A stretch of DNA of 64,000 nt from Micropterus salmoides. Its lineage: Eukaryota > Chordata > Actinopteri > Centrarchiformes > Centrarchidae. The stretch lies in the NCBI RefSeq assembly GCF_014851395.1, contig NW_024040152.1, forward strand, positions 20,512,308 through 20,576,307, read 5' to 3'. This document shows positions 24,738 through 36,774 of the stretch, piece after piece (position 1 is the stretch's first letter; each line of letters begins with the position of its first letter). A program made the translations under genes and the position numbers. The notes under the pieces were generated by a model. The model was not told where the DNA came from, made no database searches, and saw only the letters and a list, made by a program, of their open reading frames with translations.

Positions 24738-27292
24738 TCTGTTTTTATTATAATTATTTAATAATAATATATTTTATTTATAGGTGCCTTTCTGAACACT
24801 CAAGATCACCTCACAACATAATAAAACAGTACAGCAATAATCGATAAAATTAACAACTATAATTACAGTGCATAAAATCAGGGTACAAAACAACTGGAAA
24901 CAAAGATTGAGAAAGAGTGATCACGTGGGATATGCCAGTTTAAAAAGATGTGTTTTCAGGCGGGATTTAAAAATGGAAAGTGAGTCAATGTTGTGGATGT
25001 CTGGTGGAAGAGAGCTCCAGAGACGAGGGGCTGAAGGCTCTGGACCCCATGGTGGTCAAACGAGCAAGATTTACAGTGAGGTGAATAGAAGAAGATGACT
25101 TAAGAGTACGGGTGGGTGTGTTATTTGAAGGAGGTCAGTGAGGTACAGAGGAGCGAGGTTATGAATGGCCTTGATGGTCAGGAGCAGAGTTTTGAAATAA
25201 ATGCGTTAATTACACTGGAACCCAATGAAGCTGCTGAAGGACAGGAGTAATATGATTAATAGAAGGGGTTCTGGTGATGATACGGGCAGCAGAGTTCTGA
25301 ACCAGTTGAAGTTTATGTATGGATTTGAGAGAAAGACCAATGAGAAGAGAATTACAATAATCATTGCGGGATGTGACCAGTGTGTGAACGAGAATGGCTG
25401 TACTAGTGGATGAGAGAGACGGTCGGAGGCGATTAATGTTACGTAAATGGAAGTATGCAGACCAAGTGACATTATTAATGTGAGCTTGAAATGAAAGTGT
25501 GCTGTCGTGGATCACACCCAAACTCTTGACCTGAGTGGAGTGGGAAACTGTGGAGTTATGGTAAGAGAAAAACTGTCAAATTTAGTCAAAGTGGAGTGAA
25601 GTTTTGTCACTGTTCAGTTTGAGGAAGTTGCAAGAGAACCAGGATTTGATTTCCGTTGGGTATGGCAGTCAGAGAGGGAGGTGGGTGGGAGGGATGTGGT
25701 AGGTTTGGCAGACAGGTAGAGCGGGTAGGGTGTCATCCGCATAGCAGTGGAAATGGATTTTAAATTTACGAAAGATATGGACAAGAGGAAGCAGATAGAT
25801 GATGAACAGAAGGGGCCCCAGGACAGAGGCCTGGGGAACACCGGCAGTGATAGGGGATAGCTCTGATTTGAAATGTTTGAGTTGGATGAACTGAGTGCGG
25901 CCAGAGAGATATGATTTAAACCAGTCCAAGGGTGTGTCAGTGAAACCAATAGAGACTAATCTGCCAAGGAGGATGTTATGAGAGATGGTGTCAAAGGCTG
26001 CACTCAGATCAAGGAGGATGAGAATAGTTAGTAGTATGGAATCAGCTGCCATGAGAAGACCATTGGTGATTTTTTACCAGCGCTGTGTCTGTGCTATGGC
26101 AGGGATGGAAACCAGATTGGAATTGTTCATAGAGTTTATTGTCAGACATGTGTGCATGGACTTGATATGCAACTGTCAAGAATTTTAGAAAGAAAAGGTA
26201 GGTTAGAAATAGGATGGAAGTTGTTGAAATTGTTGGGGTCTGCACCAGGTTTCTTAAGTATAGGAGTTACTGCAGCTGATTTTAGAGACAAGGGAACAAT
26301 ACCAGAGGTGAGAGAGGAATGTATAATGGTAGTTATTTGGGAAGAGAGAGAGGGTAGGCAGGCTTTTACTAAGACGGTAGGAAGAGGGTCAAGCTGACAA
26401 GTAGTTGATTTCGAATTTCTAATAATGTCCAATATTTCAGCAACAGAGGGAAGTGAGAAACTTGAAAATGAACAAGAAAGAGGTGTCAGGAAAACTGAAA
26501 AAGACAGACTGTGAGAGGTGTTAGTAGCCAGTTGCTGGTGAATATTGTGCACTTTGGAATTAAAAAATGACATTAAGGAGTTACAGTAAGCAAATCAGTA
26601 CAGATGAGTCGCGAGAGAGTCCGGTGGTTGTAGTATGTTGTTGAGCATGGAGAACAGGGTTCTGGTATAACCTTTGCCTGAACTGATTATATCTGCATAA
26701 TAGGCGGATTTGGCTGTAGAAAGAGCGTCCTTGTAGTGGAGAATGTGGTTTTTGTACATTTCTTGGTGCACAACGAGTCCAATTTCCTTGTAAAGGCGTT
26801 CCAGGCGACAACCTTTTACCTTGAGCTGGCGTAGTTCTGATGTAAACCATGGGGCAGAATGGGTGAAGGAAACAGTCCGGGTTTTTAAAGGAGCCAGAGA
26901 ATTTAAAATGTTTTGTAGGCCATTGTTGTAATGAAAAACCATCATCATGGTTGGAAAAACAGTTTATACTGGGGAGGCAGTCACTTTAACTAGAGAGAGT
27001 GTTTAAATTAATGTCCTTAATATTTCTGAATGAAATGACATATGGCAGTTTTATTTTGGACAGTGTTAAGTTGACATTAAAAGAAATGAACATGTGATCA
27101 GAAATGGGGAGGTCGGCCGCAGTGCAACCATGAAACCAAGTCCAAAACATGACCTTTGGAGTGGGAAAGTGAATATGTTGCTCCAATCCAAAACTGTCCA
27201 GGCAAGATGTAAATTCCCTTGTGTATGCATTAGAGGTATTGTCCATATGTATATTAAAGTCCCCCAGCAGTATTACGTTAGGGGAGAGTATT
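24738..27292 (-). mobile_element. 5'-truncated L2-clade LINE
   Basis: The minus strand reads, from 27292 downward: the C-terminal part of an endonuclease (LLGDFNIHMDN, about 27260-27225), a linker (SLAPLKTRTVSFTHSAPW, near 26900), and a reverse transcriptase with LDLSAAFDT, GVPQASVLGPLLF and the catalytic YADD (25743-25732). It ends with the typical C-terminus (LVTSRNDYCNSLL, LQLVQNSAARI, LHWVPV) near 25210. A 3' tail of ATTATT/AATAAT units lies at about 24738-24790. Gene order and motifs fit fish L2/Maui elements. The frame is broken several times, and the 5' half, including the start of the endonuclease, is missing. Confidence 0.88.
25210..27246 (-). pseudogene. Decayed L2 endonuclease/reverse-transcriptase ORF
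   Basis: Coding remnants lie in at least five blocks on different frames: 27246-26986, 26948-26595, 26573-26142, 26052-25669 and 25521-25210. The reverse-transcriptase palm is largely intact, with SAAFDT and YADDT. Frameshifts and stops between blocks mean no functional protein. In an intact element this protein nicks the target and copies the LINE RNA in the nucleus. Confidence 0.85.
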
Positions 27293-27706
27293 TAAGTCAT
27301 GTAATTAACGTGACAGAAGACCGACTCACCGCTAACACAGCCATCTGCGTGATTGGTTTCTTTATGCTGCAGTAAGTTCCAGTAAACTCCGGTAAGCTGA
27401 TTGTTTTCTTCTGTGTTTTTTGTGGTGAGGCAGTGTTGTTAACAGGAGAGCTGCAGCCGGTCGCCCTCTGGTGGGCAAACTATGCAACACCCATGACATG
27501 AGTGAAGGATCTGACTCTGTGTTTATTTTTAATTGTCATATATCTGCCATTATAAACAGTCAATGCCAATTAAATGCTATTAGCTCATATTGGCCAATAA
27601 TATCGGCCGGCCGATAAATCGGTCGGGCTCTAGTGACAGTATTGTGTGCTCTTACTCAACTACTGTATGAAGTAGGTTTATAAATCTCTGTACCATTTTC
27701 TGATTA

Positions 27707-27990
27707 GTCCCTATTTATAAAGGGTTAATAAGTTAGTAATGGTTATCTAATCATTTACTATTGCTTTATAGACCTGTCTGTAGTTGCAAATATTAGTAAG
27801 GCATTACTAAAGGGTTTATAATTTACACCAGCCAGAGAGATTCTTCACAGCCTGGCAAACCAAAAGCTGGTCTTATCAGTGGTGTATAACTGATCAATAA
27901 AGCATTACTAAATTATTTATTAACCGTTAATAAAGGCATTACTTACAACTTATAAACCCTTTATAATGGGTTTCTTATTAAAAAGTGGTT
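27707..27990. mobile_element. Foldback MITE with ATAAAGGGTT termini
   Basis: The left arm reads TTTATAAAGGGTTAATAAGT with TAGTAATG. The right arm contains the inverse: CATTACTTACAACTTATAAA, then CCCTTTATAA. The arms run about 40 bases with mismatches. It begins just 67 bases after the hAT-like element ends. Borders are approximate. Confidence 0.6.
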
Positions 27991-28618
27991 TTGAAATCCT
28001 TAATTTCTGCATTCCTCCAAAATCAGGGGATTTCAAACTCTGAGGTAGAGATGTGAGGCAAAGACACTGCATGAGTGAGGCACTTTAAAACCATTAGCGT
28101 CCAACTGCCGCAATTAGCATAAAAAATCATAGTCATAACAAATTTAAGATTCATTGTGACTTACACTTCCTGAGTTATCATTATCTCAGATGTCAATCAC
28201 TAATGAAGGTCCATGAATCCGCTTAGAAATAGAAAAAAAGGCACTCCTTATAACTATATAACTACAGAACTTGATTGAGATCCATCACGTTTTTCAGTTT
28301 TCTTCAGTATCAAAGTACTCCAGTGATAGCTGTCGGTACATCCATGGGTACATTAAAGAAAACTGTCCAATGGAAGATTTAGCCCACTATTTAAGCTAAT
28401 TTTAATGAGTGTAGCTCAACACTTGATGCAGTTCTTTCACCATAATCAGTCACCATCTGTTTGTTTTTCTTGAAGGCTTTTATTGTGAAGCAGCTGCAGA
28501 AAGTCTGAATTACCGGAAGACAAACATGGAAAGCATTTGCTTTCTCACAGCTGTTGTCTGCTGTTCTTGTTCTTCTGCCAAGTTAAGTCATTGTGATTCA
28601 TTTTACTCCACTTTTTAT

Positions 28619-28665
28619 GCCATCCATCCATCCATCGTCAACCGCTTATCCTGCGTACAGGGTTT
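28619..28665 (-). mobile_element. 3' terminal fragment of an RTE/Rex-like LINE
   Basis: CATCCATCCATCCATC followed by AACCGCTTATCCTG is the inverse of the ubiquitous fish LINE 3' end (GGATAAG.GG..GAAAATGGATGGATGG). The same end closes the plus-strand copy at 41445. Only the terminus is present. Confidence 0.6.
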
Positions 28666-28733
28666 TTAAATTCAGCTTAAAGGTACAATGTAAAAGGTTT
28701 GGCCATAATTTTAGTTGAACACATTACAAAAAA

Positions 28734-28770
28734 TATTATTATTATTATTATTATTATTAATAATAATATT
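28734..28770. repeat. (ATT)n/(AAT)n microsatellite
   Basis: ATT units turn into TAATAA units, making a small AT-only palindrome. Confidence 0.8.
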
Positions 28771-29913
28771 GAAATCATTATCAACAGAATGTGAACGTAA
28801 CACGTTCTGACAACATAACAAAGATGTCTTTGTATTGTGTTGCAGAGATATGTGATGGTAGCATGCTAACTGGCTAGCCCTGGCCCGTCTTGTGTTTTAA
28901 TACCACATGTTCCTCGCGAAGGTGATAGTGATTCACTGCAGTGTCCAATTTGCCCTCAGTCCAACGTGAGAGAACGAAGAAGTAGAGCTGCCCAGAGGGC
29001 TCGTTAAACAATGCTACTGCATGAGCTGCTACTTTTTTTGTCTCCTGCCTCCACTTGACTTTGCACAGACTGGGTGTAAAATTGCCACAAAACATTGCAA
29101 ATGATGAAATAAATTACAATTAATAATTAGAAGAGCAGAGGAGAAGAACCACACGGAGAGTAGCGTGGCTGAGGGGGAGGAGGAGGTGAAATGCTGCCTC
29201 CTATTTGTTTGGCGCATGTGCCCAGGAATTATACATAGCCACAAAATACTCTCTAACAATCCCCAAAGTTGAGCTTGTCCTGTGATTCTTCTCAAAAACT
29301 GGATATGAAACCAAACTACATATCACTAGCTCCATCTTTGTCCTCTCGGCCTTAGGGCTTCTCAGGGATCAACAGTATGCGGAGTGTTCTTGGGAAGGGC
29401 TCAGTATTCTAGGCAGGGTGAGTACGAGCTCAAAGCAGACCTGTCTTTGGAGTATGTGTGTCTGTCTGCCTCCCCAGGCACTCATTAAGGTGGTGTGTGA
29501 AGGTGTGTGTTTCCAGAAGCTGTGAGGGGAAACATGCGTGCATGTGGAGGTTAAAAGGCCCCCGACAGAGACATCATTTCCCAGCCTGGGGCGATGGGAG
29601 AAGGTAACTTCATTAGCCAGTTCCCGCTGTACAGATTAACTTGATTATACTAACCGAGTCTCAATGGTGACAGTGGTGCAGAGTGCAAATGTCACACCTG
29701 GAACAAAAATCTGTGCATCTTATTTTAGAAGTAATGGAGTGTGCATTTGTGTGCTTGTGTGTGTTTACACTTGTGGGTGGCTGTGTGCAAGGGGGGAGGG
29801 ATAATTGATACACCTGGGACATTTGGCTGCTCTGTAATTTGCAATGTGACTCATCTTCAGGTAATGAGCAGGTACCGGTCTAGAGACTCCTTTCTATAAT
29901 TTGGTTGATGGAA

Positions 29914-29914
<1 letters not shown>

Positions 29915-29958
<44 letters not shown>

Positions 29959-29975
29959 GCGCACACACACACACA
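29915..29975. repeat. (CA)n microsatellite
   Basis: About 60 bases of AC with a CGCGCG interruption near the right end. Confidence 0.95.
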
Positions 29976-30589
29976 TTTAGCAGCTTTTCTTTAATCTTTT
30001 TTTTTCTCACTTAGACTGCATCAGCAAAATCTGTCAACATATCTTGTACATGTAATACGCACAAAGATTTGCAGTCATGCATAGTCAAACACTTGCCCTG
30101 TTACTCAGAGGGCAAACAATATTAACCTCTTTTAACCTGAATTGATTCACTGCACCTCTTGACTTTACTCTCCATATTAGGTGATGGCATTGGTGTGTGT
30201 TTACACATATATTAGTGCTCTTTGTGCCCCTGGGGTGCACCTTGGGCAATGGAATTATCATTCACAGGAAGCAGTTAATTGAAACAAACACTTGCCATAT
30301 CATCATAGTAATTTTTGCAGTGCTATTTCTTTCATTCTCTAAGACTTTATTGACCAGAAAATAGAGGAATTTAGTTTCCTCGGGCCTGTTAGATTAGAAG
30401 TGTCTAAGCCTTCCGCATGGAGCTGCGTGCTTCAGATTAAACACTTCAATCTCTTGAGCGAGTGAAGTCCACTTTCATGAATAGTCTTGCCTCCTATCCC
30501 ATAATGCATTGTTATGGCTTTGTGTCTGCACTCACCTGTTGAAACAGAATGTTTTTTTTCTCTGTGAATCTGTATTTTCCGCAAATTCT

Positions 30590-30955
30590 GTATCAGAAGA
30601 AGATAGAAGATGGAACATATACTTTATTAATCCTGTGAGGGGAAACTCTATGTTATTATTATGCACATGTGTATGTCCGAAAGACATACACATGTGCACA
30701 TGCACAAACAGGACCCATAGCAACACACGGAGAGATGTCAGAGTGAGGGGGCTGCCACTCAGTGTGGCGCCCCGAGCAGTTGGGGGTTCAGGGGCTTGCT
30801 CAAGGCCTCCTTCGGCAGTGCCCAGGAGGTGAACTGGCACATCTCCAGCTACCAGTCCACAATCCGCAACTCTGGTCCAAGCTGGAGGGTCGCAGTTCCC
30901 AGCCTAATCCTTACGGACTGAGTTACTGCCACCCCACACACACTGCTGTAATACA
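30590..30955. repeat. Common fish interspersed repeat with internal palindrome
   Basis: ATATACTTTATTAATCCTGT, GAGGGGAAAC, then GCGCCCCGAGCAGTTGGGGG, GCTTGCTCAAGG, GGCAGTGCCCAGGAGGTGAA and CTCCAGCTACCAGTCCAC. I recognise this order from many teleost loci. Class uncertain (SINE or LINE tail). The perfect palindrome at 30662-30698 lies inside it. Confidence 0.6.
30662..30698. repeat. Perfect palindrome, 16-bp arms, 5-base loop
   Basis: TGCACATGTGTATGTC at 30662-30677 is exactly inverted at 30683-30698 around the loop CGAAA. Confidence 0.9.
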
Positions 30956-31082
30956 AACATTCATACGCAAGGCTTTCCTGCCAGTCTAGACTAAAAAGTA
31001 TTCCTAAACCCTCTGTCAGACTCCCAGTGAGGCAATTTTTTTTTCTGACCTACAAACGCTTCAGAAAACATTCACTCACACA

Positions 31083-31089
31083 CTCACAC

Positions 31090-31137
<48 letters not shown>
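31083..31137. repeat. (CA)n microsatellite
   Basis: CACTCACACA leads into about 46 bases of pure AC. Confidence 0.95.
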
Positions 31138-31139
<2 letters not shown>

Positions 31140-33090
31140 CTTGGGCTTGTCAGCTCCCCTGTCATGTATCCTGGTCAAGGTGAAGAAGTGAAGAGGGCGG
31201 CAGGTGAAGCTGGAGAAATGCAGACACATGGAGATGAGAGGAGGGAACGAGGGATGGAGTATGCAGCCTCTCACAGGTCCTGCCGACAGTTGCCCTGTTG
31301 TTGTCAGTCTCAAGCTGACGGGCTGGATTCCGTGGGATTCTGCCGAGCTGCCGCTTTTGATAAAGTGTTTTCAGGAAGTGAGGAAAACTGAGCTGACTGC
31401 AACCCCTGGCTTTCAAACACTCTAAAAAATGTTCTGGAAATGATTGCTGGAAGAGTGCTTTGGGGCTAATTCTTCTTTCCCCGGTCACTGCTCCGCAAAG
31501 ATAGCGGCGGCAGATTTTGATGCTGCTGGGTAAATGAGCACATGGACACGTATATATGTTTACGAATGCAGATTGTAATTCCAGGAAAATTACTGCTTTC
31601 AAATTCCTCCAGTCATCTCCATTATCATGGCACTGTGTGTGGCAGTGGTTTACAGTAGCGCCACCAGGCACCAACAAACCCAGACAAAGGCAGTCGCTCA
31701 GGTAGATCATTAGTGCTTATATCAACATGAAGCTCATAACATACCATACTATGTTATTATCTCAGCAGCCTCTGTACTCACATTGTTTTGGCCTCCTGCA
31801 GTATGATGGGTGGAGAGCTTCCTGTTACCGGTGCTGTTTTCTGTGCCACCTTTTCACGGCCGGGGATCGGCTGCCTGTGTGGAGAAATACTGTCCTCTCA
31901 CCCTGGCCTTAGATAGAATGATCTATATCATGAAAAATAACTAGGAATGGTCACGTGATCAGAAGTGGCTTTTTCTGCTGCCTGCAAATAGGGTCATAGT
32001 AGTAGAGTAGGGCAGGGATACAGAGAGAGTTTCTACAGCAGGTTGGACAAATGGCTTTCTGGCTTGTCATGCTACTGGACTATATGCTGCATCTCTGGCA
32101 GAGATGGAATATTAGGGTTGGGCAATATGATGGTATCCTGTACACTGTGAGATAACTGAGTTAGCCACACAATCTCTTTATTATCTCTAGTTGTTTTGCA
32201 CCATTTCAGGTACTTAAGCCACTCCATGAGCAGGAGCAGTATTGGATTTTAGCATCAATGTGATGAAGTATCTAGATTTGTTGAAATGATTAGTTGATAA
32301 ATTGATAAGTCACATGACAAAATTAATTGATGTTTGAATTCTTTTGATGATAGATAAATTATTGTAATAATAGTTATTTACCAAGCAAAGAAATCTAATA
32401 TATGCTCGCTATTTTCAAATTCCACTGCATCTGGTACATTGTTATTTAATTAGTAAAATCGATTATCAGGATATAATTCATCAACATGTATTTATTTCAC
32501 AAGATTAGCTCAAATCTGTATTTAAAACCATGTCCTCCAGTTTAGGACATTGTTAGGGTCGGAGACAATGTTGTTGGCCAGCCATAATATGTTAGTATAG
32601 AGTCATTGAGTTTCTCAAGAAGTTGGCCTACAATTTTTTGAGCAGATTTTGGATACCATGTAGTATTACAATACTACAGAATACTCACAATCACAGAAGT
32701 AAAAGGAAAAGAAGAATTTGTCTACCCCAAAAGATCTAAGGCAAGATAGATTCATTGTAATCTTTCCAGGAAAACAGATAGTCAGTCATTACACCCAAGT
32801 ACTTATATAAAAATACCAGCTTTATTGTTCTATTGTTTTTATTATTGTATTGTTATTATTAATAGTTATAACAATAATCCACATACAATTTCCTACCTTT
32901 TCTTTGTGGTAATCTCAAGAGCATTGTTATCAGTCCACTCAACCACTTTGTTTAGTTGGTTTACTCAGAAAGATGTTATTGCCGTCTCATCAGTATATTT
33001 TAGAATGTATTTTAATTTGGTTTATCTAAAAGGCAGTCATCGCTATAGAGGGTGAAAAGTATGGCTGAACCCACACAACCCTGGGGGGCC
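31138..33090. other. Presumed intron, part 4
   Basis: No exon is supported. A terminus-like TTAGGGTTGGGCAATATGAT occurs near 32112, and a 'gattagttgataaattgata' repeat fragment at about 32285-32420. The first resembles the end of a fish hAT-type element, but I find no partner end. Confidence 0.4.
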
Positions 33091-33094
33091 CGCA

Positions 33095-33290
33095 CTAGGG
33101 ATGTGCCGTTCCAATACTGGATATTGGATATCGGCACGATACTGACTCAAATAGCTGGATCAGTTATCATGACAAGGGGGCCGATCTGGAGGATGATCTA
33201 TTCAATTCAATTAAGACTGTACTATGCATGTGTCACCACTGTGCCGGTAGATCTCAACATTTTGCTGGAAGAGCTAACATAACAATTTGT
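33095..33290. mobile_element. Truncated hAT-like repeat (TAGGGATGTGCCG end)
   Basis: CTAGGGATGTGCCGTTCCAA, then TATTGGATATCGGCACGATA, then GGGCCGATCTG resembles the common fish element that begins TAGGGATGTCCCGATCC. The matching inverted right end is not visible, so it is probably truncated. Confidence 0.5.
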
Positions 33291-33359
33291 TTTACAAAGT
33301 TATGAAGCAATGTTTAAGTCAAGCCTGATGTTGCCTTACACATAAAAGAATGTGTCCAA

Positions 33360-33401
33360 CTACATTGTGTGTGCAGGGTCGAGTCTGCACACACAATGTA
33401 G
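33360..33401. repeat. Perfect palindrome, 17-bp arms, 8-base loop
   Basis: CTACATTGTGTGTGCAG at 33360-33376 is exactly inverted at 33385-33401 around GGTCGAGT. Confidence 0.92.
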
Positions 33402-35227
33402 CTGGAAAGGAAGCCGTTATCTCAGTGATGGTGTAGTACTCATCATTTGTGCTCAAGCGGAGAGGTGCATTTAGTTCTTGCCTGAAGGAGCAGGATTAGT
33501 ATGAAGACATCGTGGAGTGCTCCTTTAGCGTCAGCCAGAGGTTTCCCAGCTGCACTGTGCATTCTTCACCAGGCCTCTTTTCACTCTCCTCTTGCTCCGG
33601 CATGCTCAGCAAAAGTCATTCTTACCTTGAGGAGGAACGAGCATAGGGGGTTAGAAGAGGTGGTAATGCTATTATGACTTGTCAAGCCTTGGCTCCGTTT
33701 GTTATACTTTCTTTTGACGGGGTGCTCCATTCACAACTCGATCAACCTGATCCATTCATTTGACACCATCCCTCCCCCCCACACACCCTTAGGCTACATG
33801 TTCACAGGGGGCCTCTATTTACATGCCCGCCTCCTTTTTTTCACATTATTTTCAGATGTGCGACGGCATGTTCTTGGCAGCAGCGAGAACTTTGCATGTC
33901 TTTAGCGCCCACGGCACAGAGAGCTAGGAGTTGAAAATGTTTCATTTTTCTCTACAAAACAGCAGCATGCTTCAGATGAGTTTTCAGGAGTCTTGCAGCA
34001 ATAACCACATCCAGTACTTCTCATATGCATGTGTTTAGTGTTGCTGGAGCTGAAAAAGAGGTGCTTGGTGGGCACGAGCCCATCGTCCAAATCGCTCTCT
34101 TGTCTCTCCCACAGTCTTTCTTTCCCTTCACTCACTCCCTCCTTTCCTGCTGTCTGTCCTTCTGCCCCCTACCTCTCTGTCCCCCCCCCCCGTGTCTCAC
34201 CCTTTCTTCGTATATTTCCACATGTGGGATCTCATGCTGTCCTGTGTGAAGCGTCAAATCAACACCAGCAGCAGGACCGGGCAGGTCGTCCCGCAGCAAG
34301 GCCACACAGCAGCGCGAGACGGATGGGCTGTGTGGTCAGATGCATTCTGCTTCACTGCTCTTTGTGTGTGTCTGAGCGCGTGTGTTTGTGACTTGCGGGA
34401 TGGAGGGATGGATGTAGAGAAAGGAAATGAGAGGGAGGGAGAGAGGGAAACAGAGGCCAGGGGAACCAGCTTTGCTTTTGTTGAGCTTACATAATTAATG
34501 CTTTGTTAAACAGAACTGTGTCTACACACAGTATCAGCTCTGATCACAAATGCAAATATTGTCAAGAGGATCAGCGTGGAAAACTCTCCAAATGCTTCAC
34601 AATGTGCTAAATGAAGCTTCCATATACATTCATTACTCTGGTGGTTGTAGGTAATTAAATTCTAGGTAATGAAAAGCTGAAAACACTCATTACTTTTTCT
34701 CAAAACCATTCAGATGCTTTTGAATCCCCAAGTGAATTTATTACCAATTGTGAGGGTGTGTCATGGCTACAGTGAATTATCAAACTGTTACACTGTTTGT
34801 TTTCTCCCCCTTTATTTCTCCCTACACCTTGTGATCAACATGTTTGTTAAAGGGCTTTACAGACCCCTTAGATGCGACTTAACTCAATCATTAACATTTT
34901 GGACAGTAGAAATGAAATCATTGTTTTGAGAGCGTGTGTGTGTGTCTGTTTTTTCTTGTGGGGTGGGGGTTAAACTTGTTTGCCATTCAGGGGCAGAAGG
35001 GCTCCAAAGAAATTACTGTGACTAGCCTCCCGCCCCTACGACCGTATAGCTTACAAGGACCTGCTCCGTCAGCATCAAACAGGACATTTATAACAAACTC
35101 CACCACAATGCTGGAACCGCACACAGCATGGACACATGTTCATATCTCTGTATACATTTACTGCATGCAAACATAGAAAGACAAACACAAATATACAGAT
35201 AATTTTATGGAGCCCCTAATATGACAT
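33402..35227. other. Presumed intron, part 5; no gene seen
   Basis: Unique-looking sequence with a pyrimidine-rich patch and C run at about 34090-34200. No splice-bounded exon could be supported. Confidence 0.4.
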
Positions 35228-35490
35228 GGACAAAAAAAAATTTAAATCACATTTCTGGTGAGAGAAAGTATCTGATGCACACGTGATAGTATCTAATTGT
35301 TACGAGATACTATGTGGTCGTGTGAGAAAGTATATGGTATTTACCAGAGTGAAGTAACCCACGGGATACTTTCTCGTGAGCACAAGATGCTTTCTCATGA
35401 GCACCTGATGTGTGAACAAGATACTATCTGGTGCATAGGAGAAATTTTAATTTAAAATTTAAAATTTTAATTTAAAATTTTAATCTTAAA
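35228..35490. mobile_element. Foldback repeat built of GATACTTTCTCGTGAGCAC-like units
   Basis: Units such as GAGAAAGTATCTGATGCAC, GATACTTTCTCGTGAGCAC and GATGCTTTCTCATGAGCAC appear in both orientations. An A/T-only tract (AAATTTAAA-type) lies at each end. The overall shape is an imperfect hairpin of about 260 bases, like a MITE. Family not identified. Confidence 0.55.
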
Positions 35491-36774
35491 CCAGCATTCA
35501 TTTATTTTCTGATCACTTTTGTGGCAGTGCAACAAGCTGTAAACACACTGACTTCTTAAGTTGATATTGTGAACCTGTTAACAGTAGCTTCTTTAGCTGC
35601 ACAATTAGCTTCATTTTTATTCATGTTTCTGGCTAACTGGCAAATACAAGTCCCATATTCTTTCTCCTTTTAGCTCTGTTTTGGTCTACACCAACTCCCG
35701 AGGGATATATCTTCTTTTCTTCTTCATTTATCAGACTCTTTAGCTGCTGAAGCCTTTATGTTGAATAGCTAGTTGCTAACTTAGTGTTTCTGCCATTTGG
35801 TGCTTTGTATGTAGTGTACTGTCAGTTTTTAAAGCTCTACTGAAAACCGCTGCAGCTGTTGACTGACAGTAAGCGTGAACCACAGCAGGAAAGTTGCAAC
35901 TTTATATGGTGATAGTATGTGTACAGCTTGTTTCTGTTTCCCAATTAATTGGCCAAATAATCAATTATTGTAGGTTTTATACAAAAATACTGATTAGTGA
36001 ATCTTTAATTGAAACTGCTGCCCACCCTATAGTTAGCTCTATGATTTATTAGTCTATAAGCCTAATGGGCACTGTGCTGTACATGTGTCACTCTTTTACT
36101 AGATAATAAAATTTAAAGAAAATAAATTCAAGGCCAAGAGTGTTTACTAAGCAGCACTGTAAATTAATCTCATTATCCAGACTATGCAGACACAGCAGTT
36201 TTATTTATTTATTTCTGGGAAGAGACTTCAGTACAGATTTAAGGCAGTGATGTTGAACTAAAGTACAGGGAACCAGACAGAAATTAATGACAAAGATGAA
36301 TGACAAACTGTACTTTTTCTTCTAAATTAGACCATCATAGAATTATGTACACATACGCACACATACACATACACACAGGTAAAATATAGCCAGCCGCTTT
36401 GCAGTCTGACTCACTGGACTCTGTGGCATGTGACTGTAATTCAACATCAGAACTCTTTAAGTCATATCCATAATGCACGGCATGCAACTGCATAGCGGTA
36501 GTTAATACTACTGAATCACTTTGATGAATAACTGCAGATGAAATAGCTTTAATGCGGTCCTGAGTTATTGTTGGTGGTTCGTGATAACCCTCTAGGAAGC
36601 ACTCTACAGGGTACGGGCACTTTACAATTGTATTTGGAGCCAATGCATTAATAATCTATCTGGAAGCAATTTTGCCATTTTGTCTTCATTGTCTGTAACT
36701 GATTTAAGTATACATATATAAACTACTACAGCAATTCCCATTAAATCAGTGTGATGTAAATTCATAGAATTGTT
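35491..36774. other. Presumed intron, part 6
   Basis: No gene seen. A short ATTAATTGGCCAAATAATCA fragment near 35944 belongs to the same dispersed-repeat class as the copy at 36775. Confidence 0.35.

Larger units (their letters stand above)
23713..27632. mobile_element. hAT-like DNA transposon (TAGAGCCC ends), split by an L2 LINE
   Basis: The element starts TAGAGCCCAACCGATAT and ends with its inverted counterpart CGGTCGGGCTCTA. It is flanked on both sides by the identical 8-bp duplication GTGACAGT (23705-23712 and 27633-27640). An 8-bp duplication with such termini points to the hAT superfamily. About 1.35 kb of the element's own sequence remains (23713 to about 24737, and about 27293 to 27632). 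I see no transposase in it, so it is non-autonomous. The rest is the inserted LINE. A decayed relative lies at 54795-55330. Confidence 0.85.
28000..30589. other. Presumed intron, part 3; no gene seen
   Basis: It contains the terminal fragment of a LINE family at 28619-28665, an ATT/AAT run at 28734-28770 and a CA tract at 29915-29975. Nothing coding is supported. Confidence 0.4.

Noticed and set aside
31162..31710. 182-codon open frame on the minus strand, one of the longest in the window
   Set aside because: No domain or family resemblance. The opposite strand is also open over much of it, and the frame runs into a CA-adjacent region. Most likely chance.
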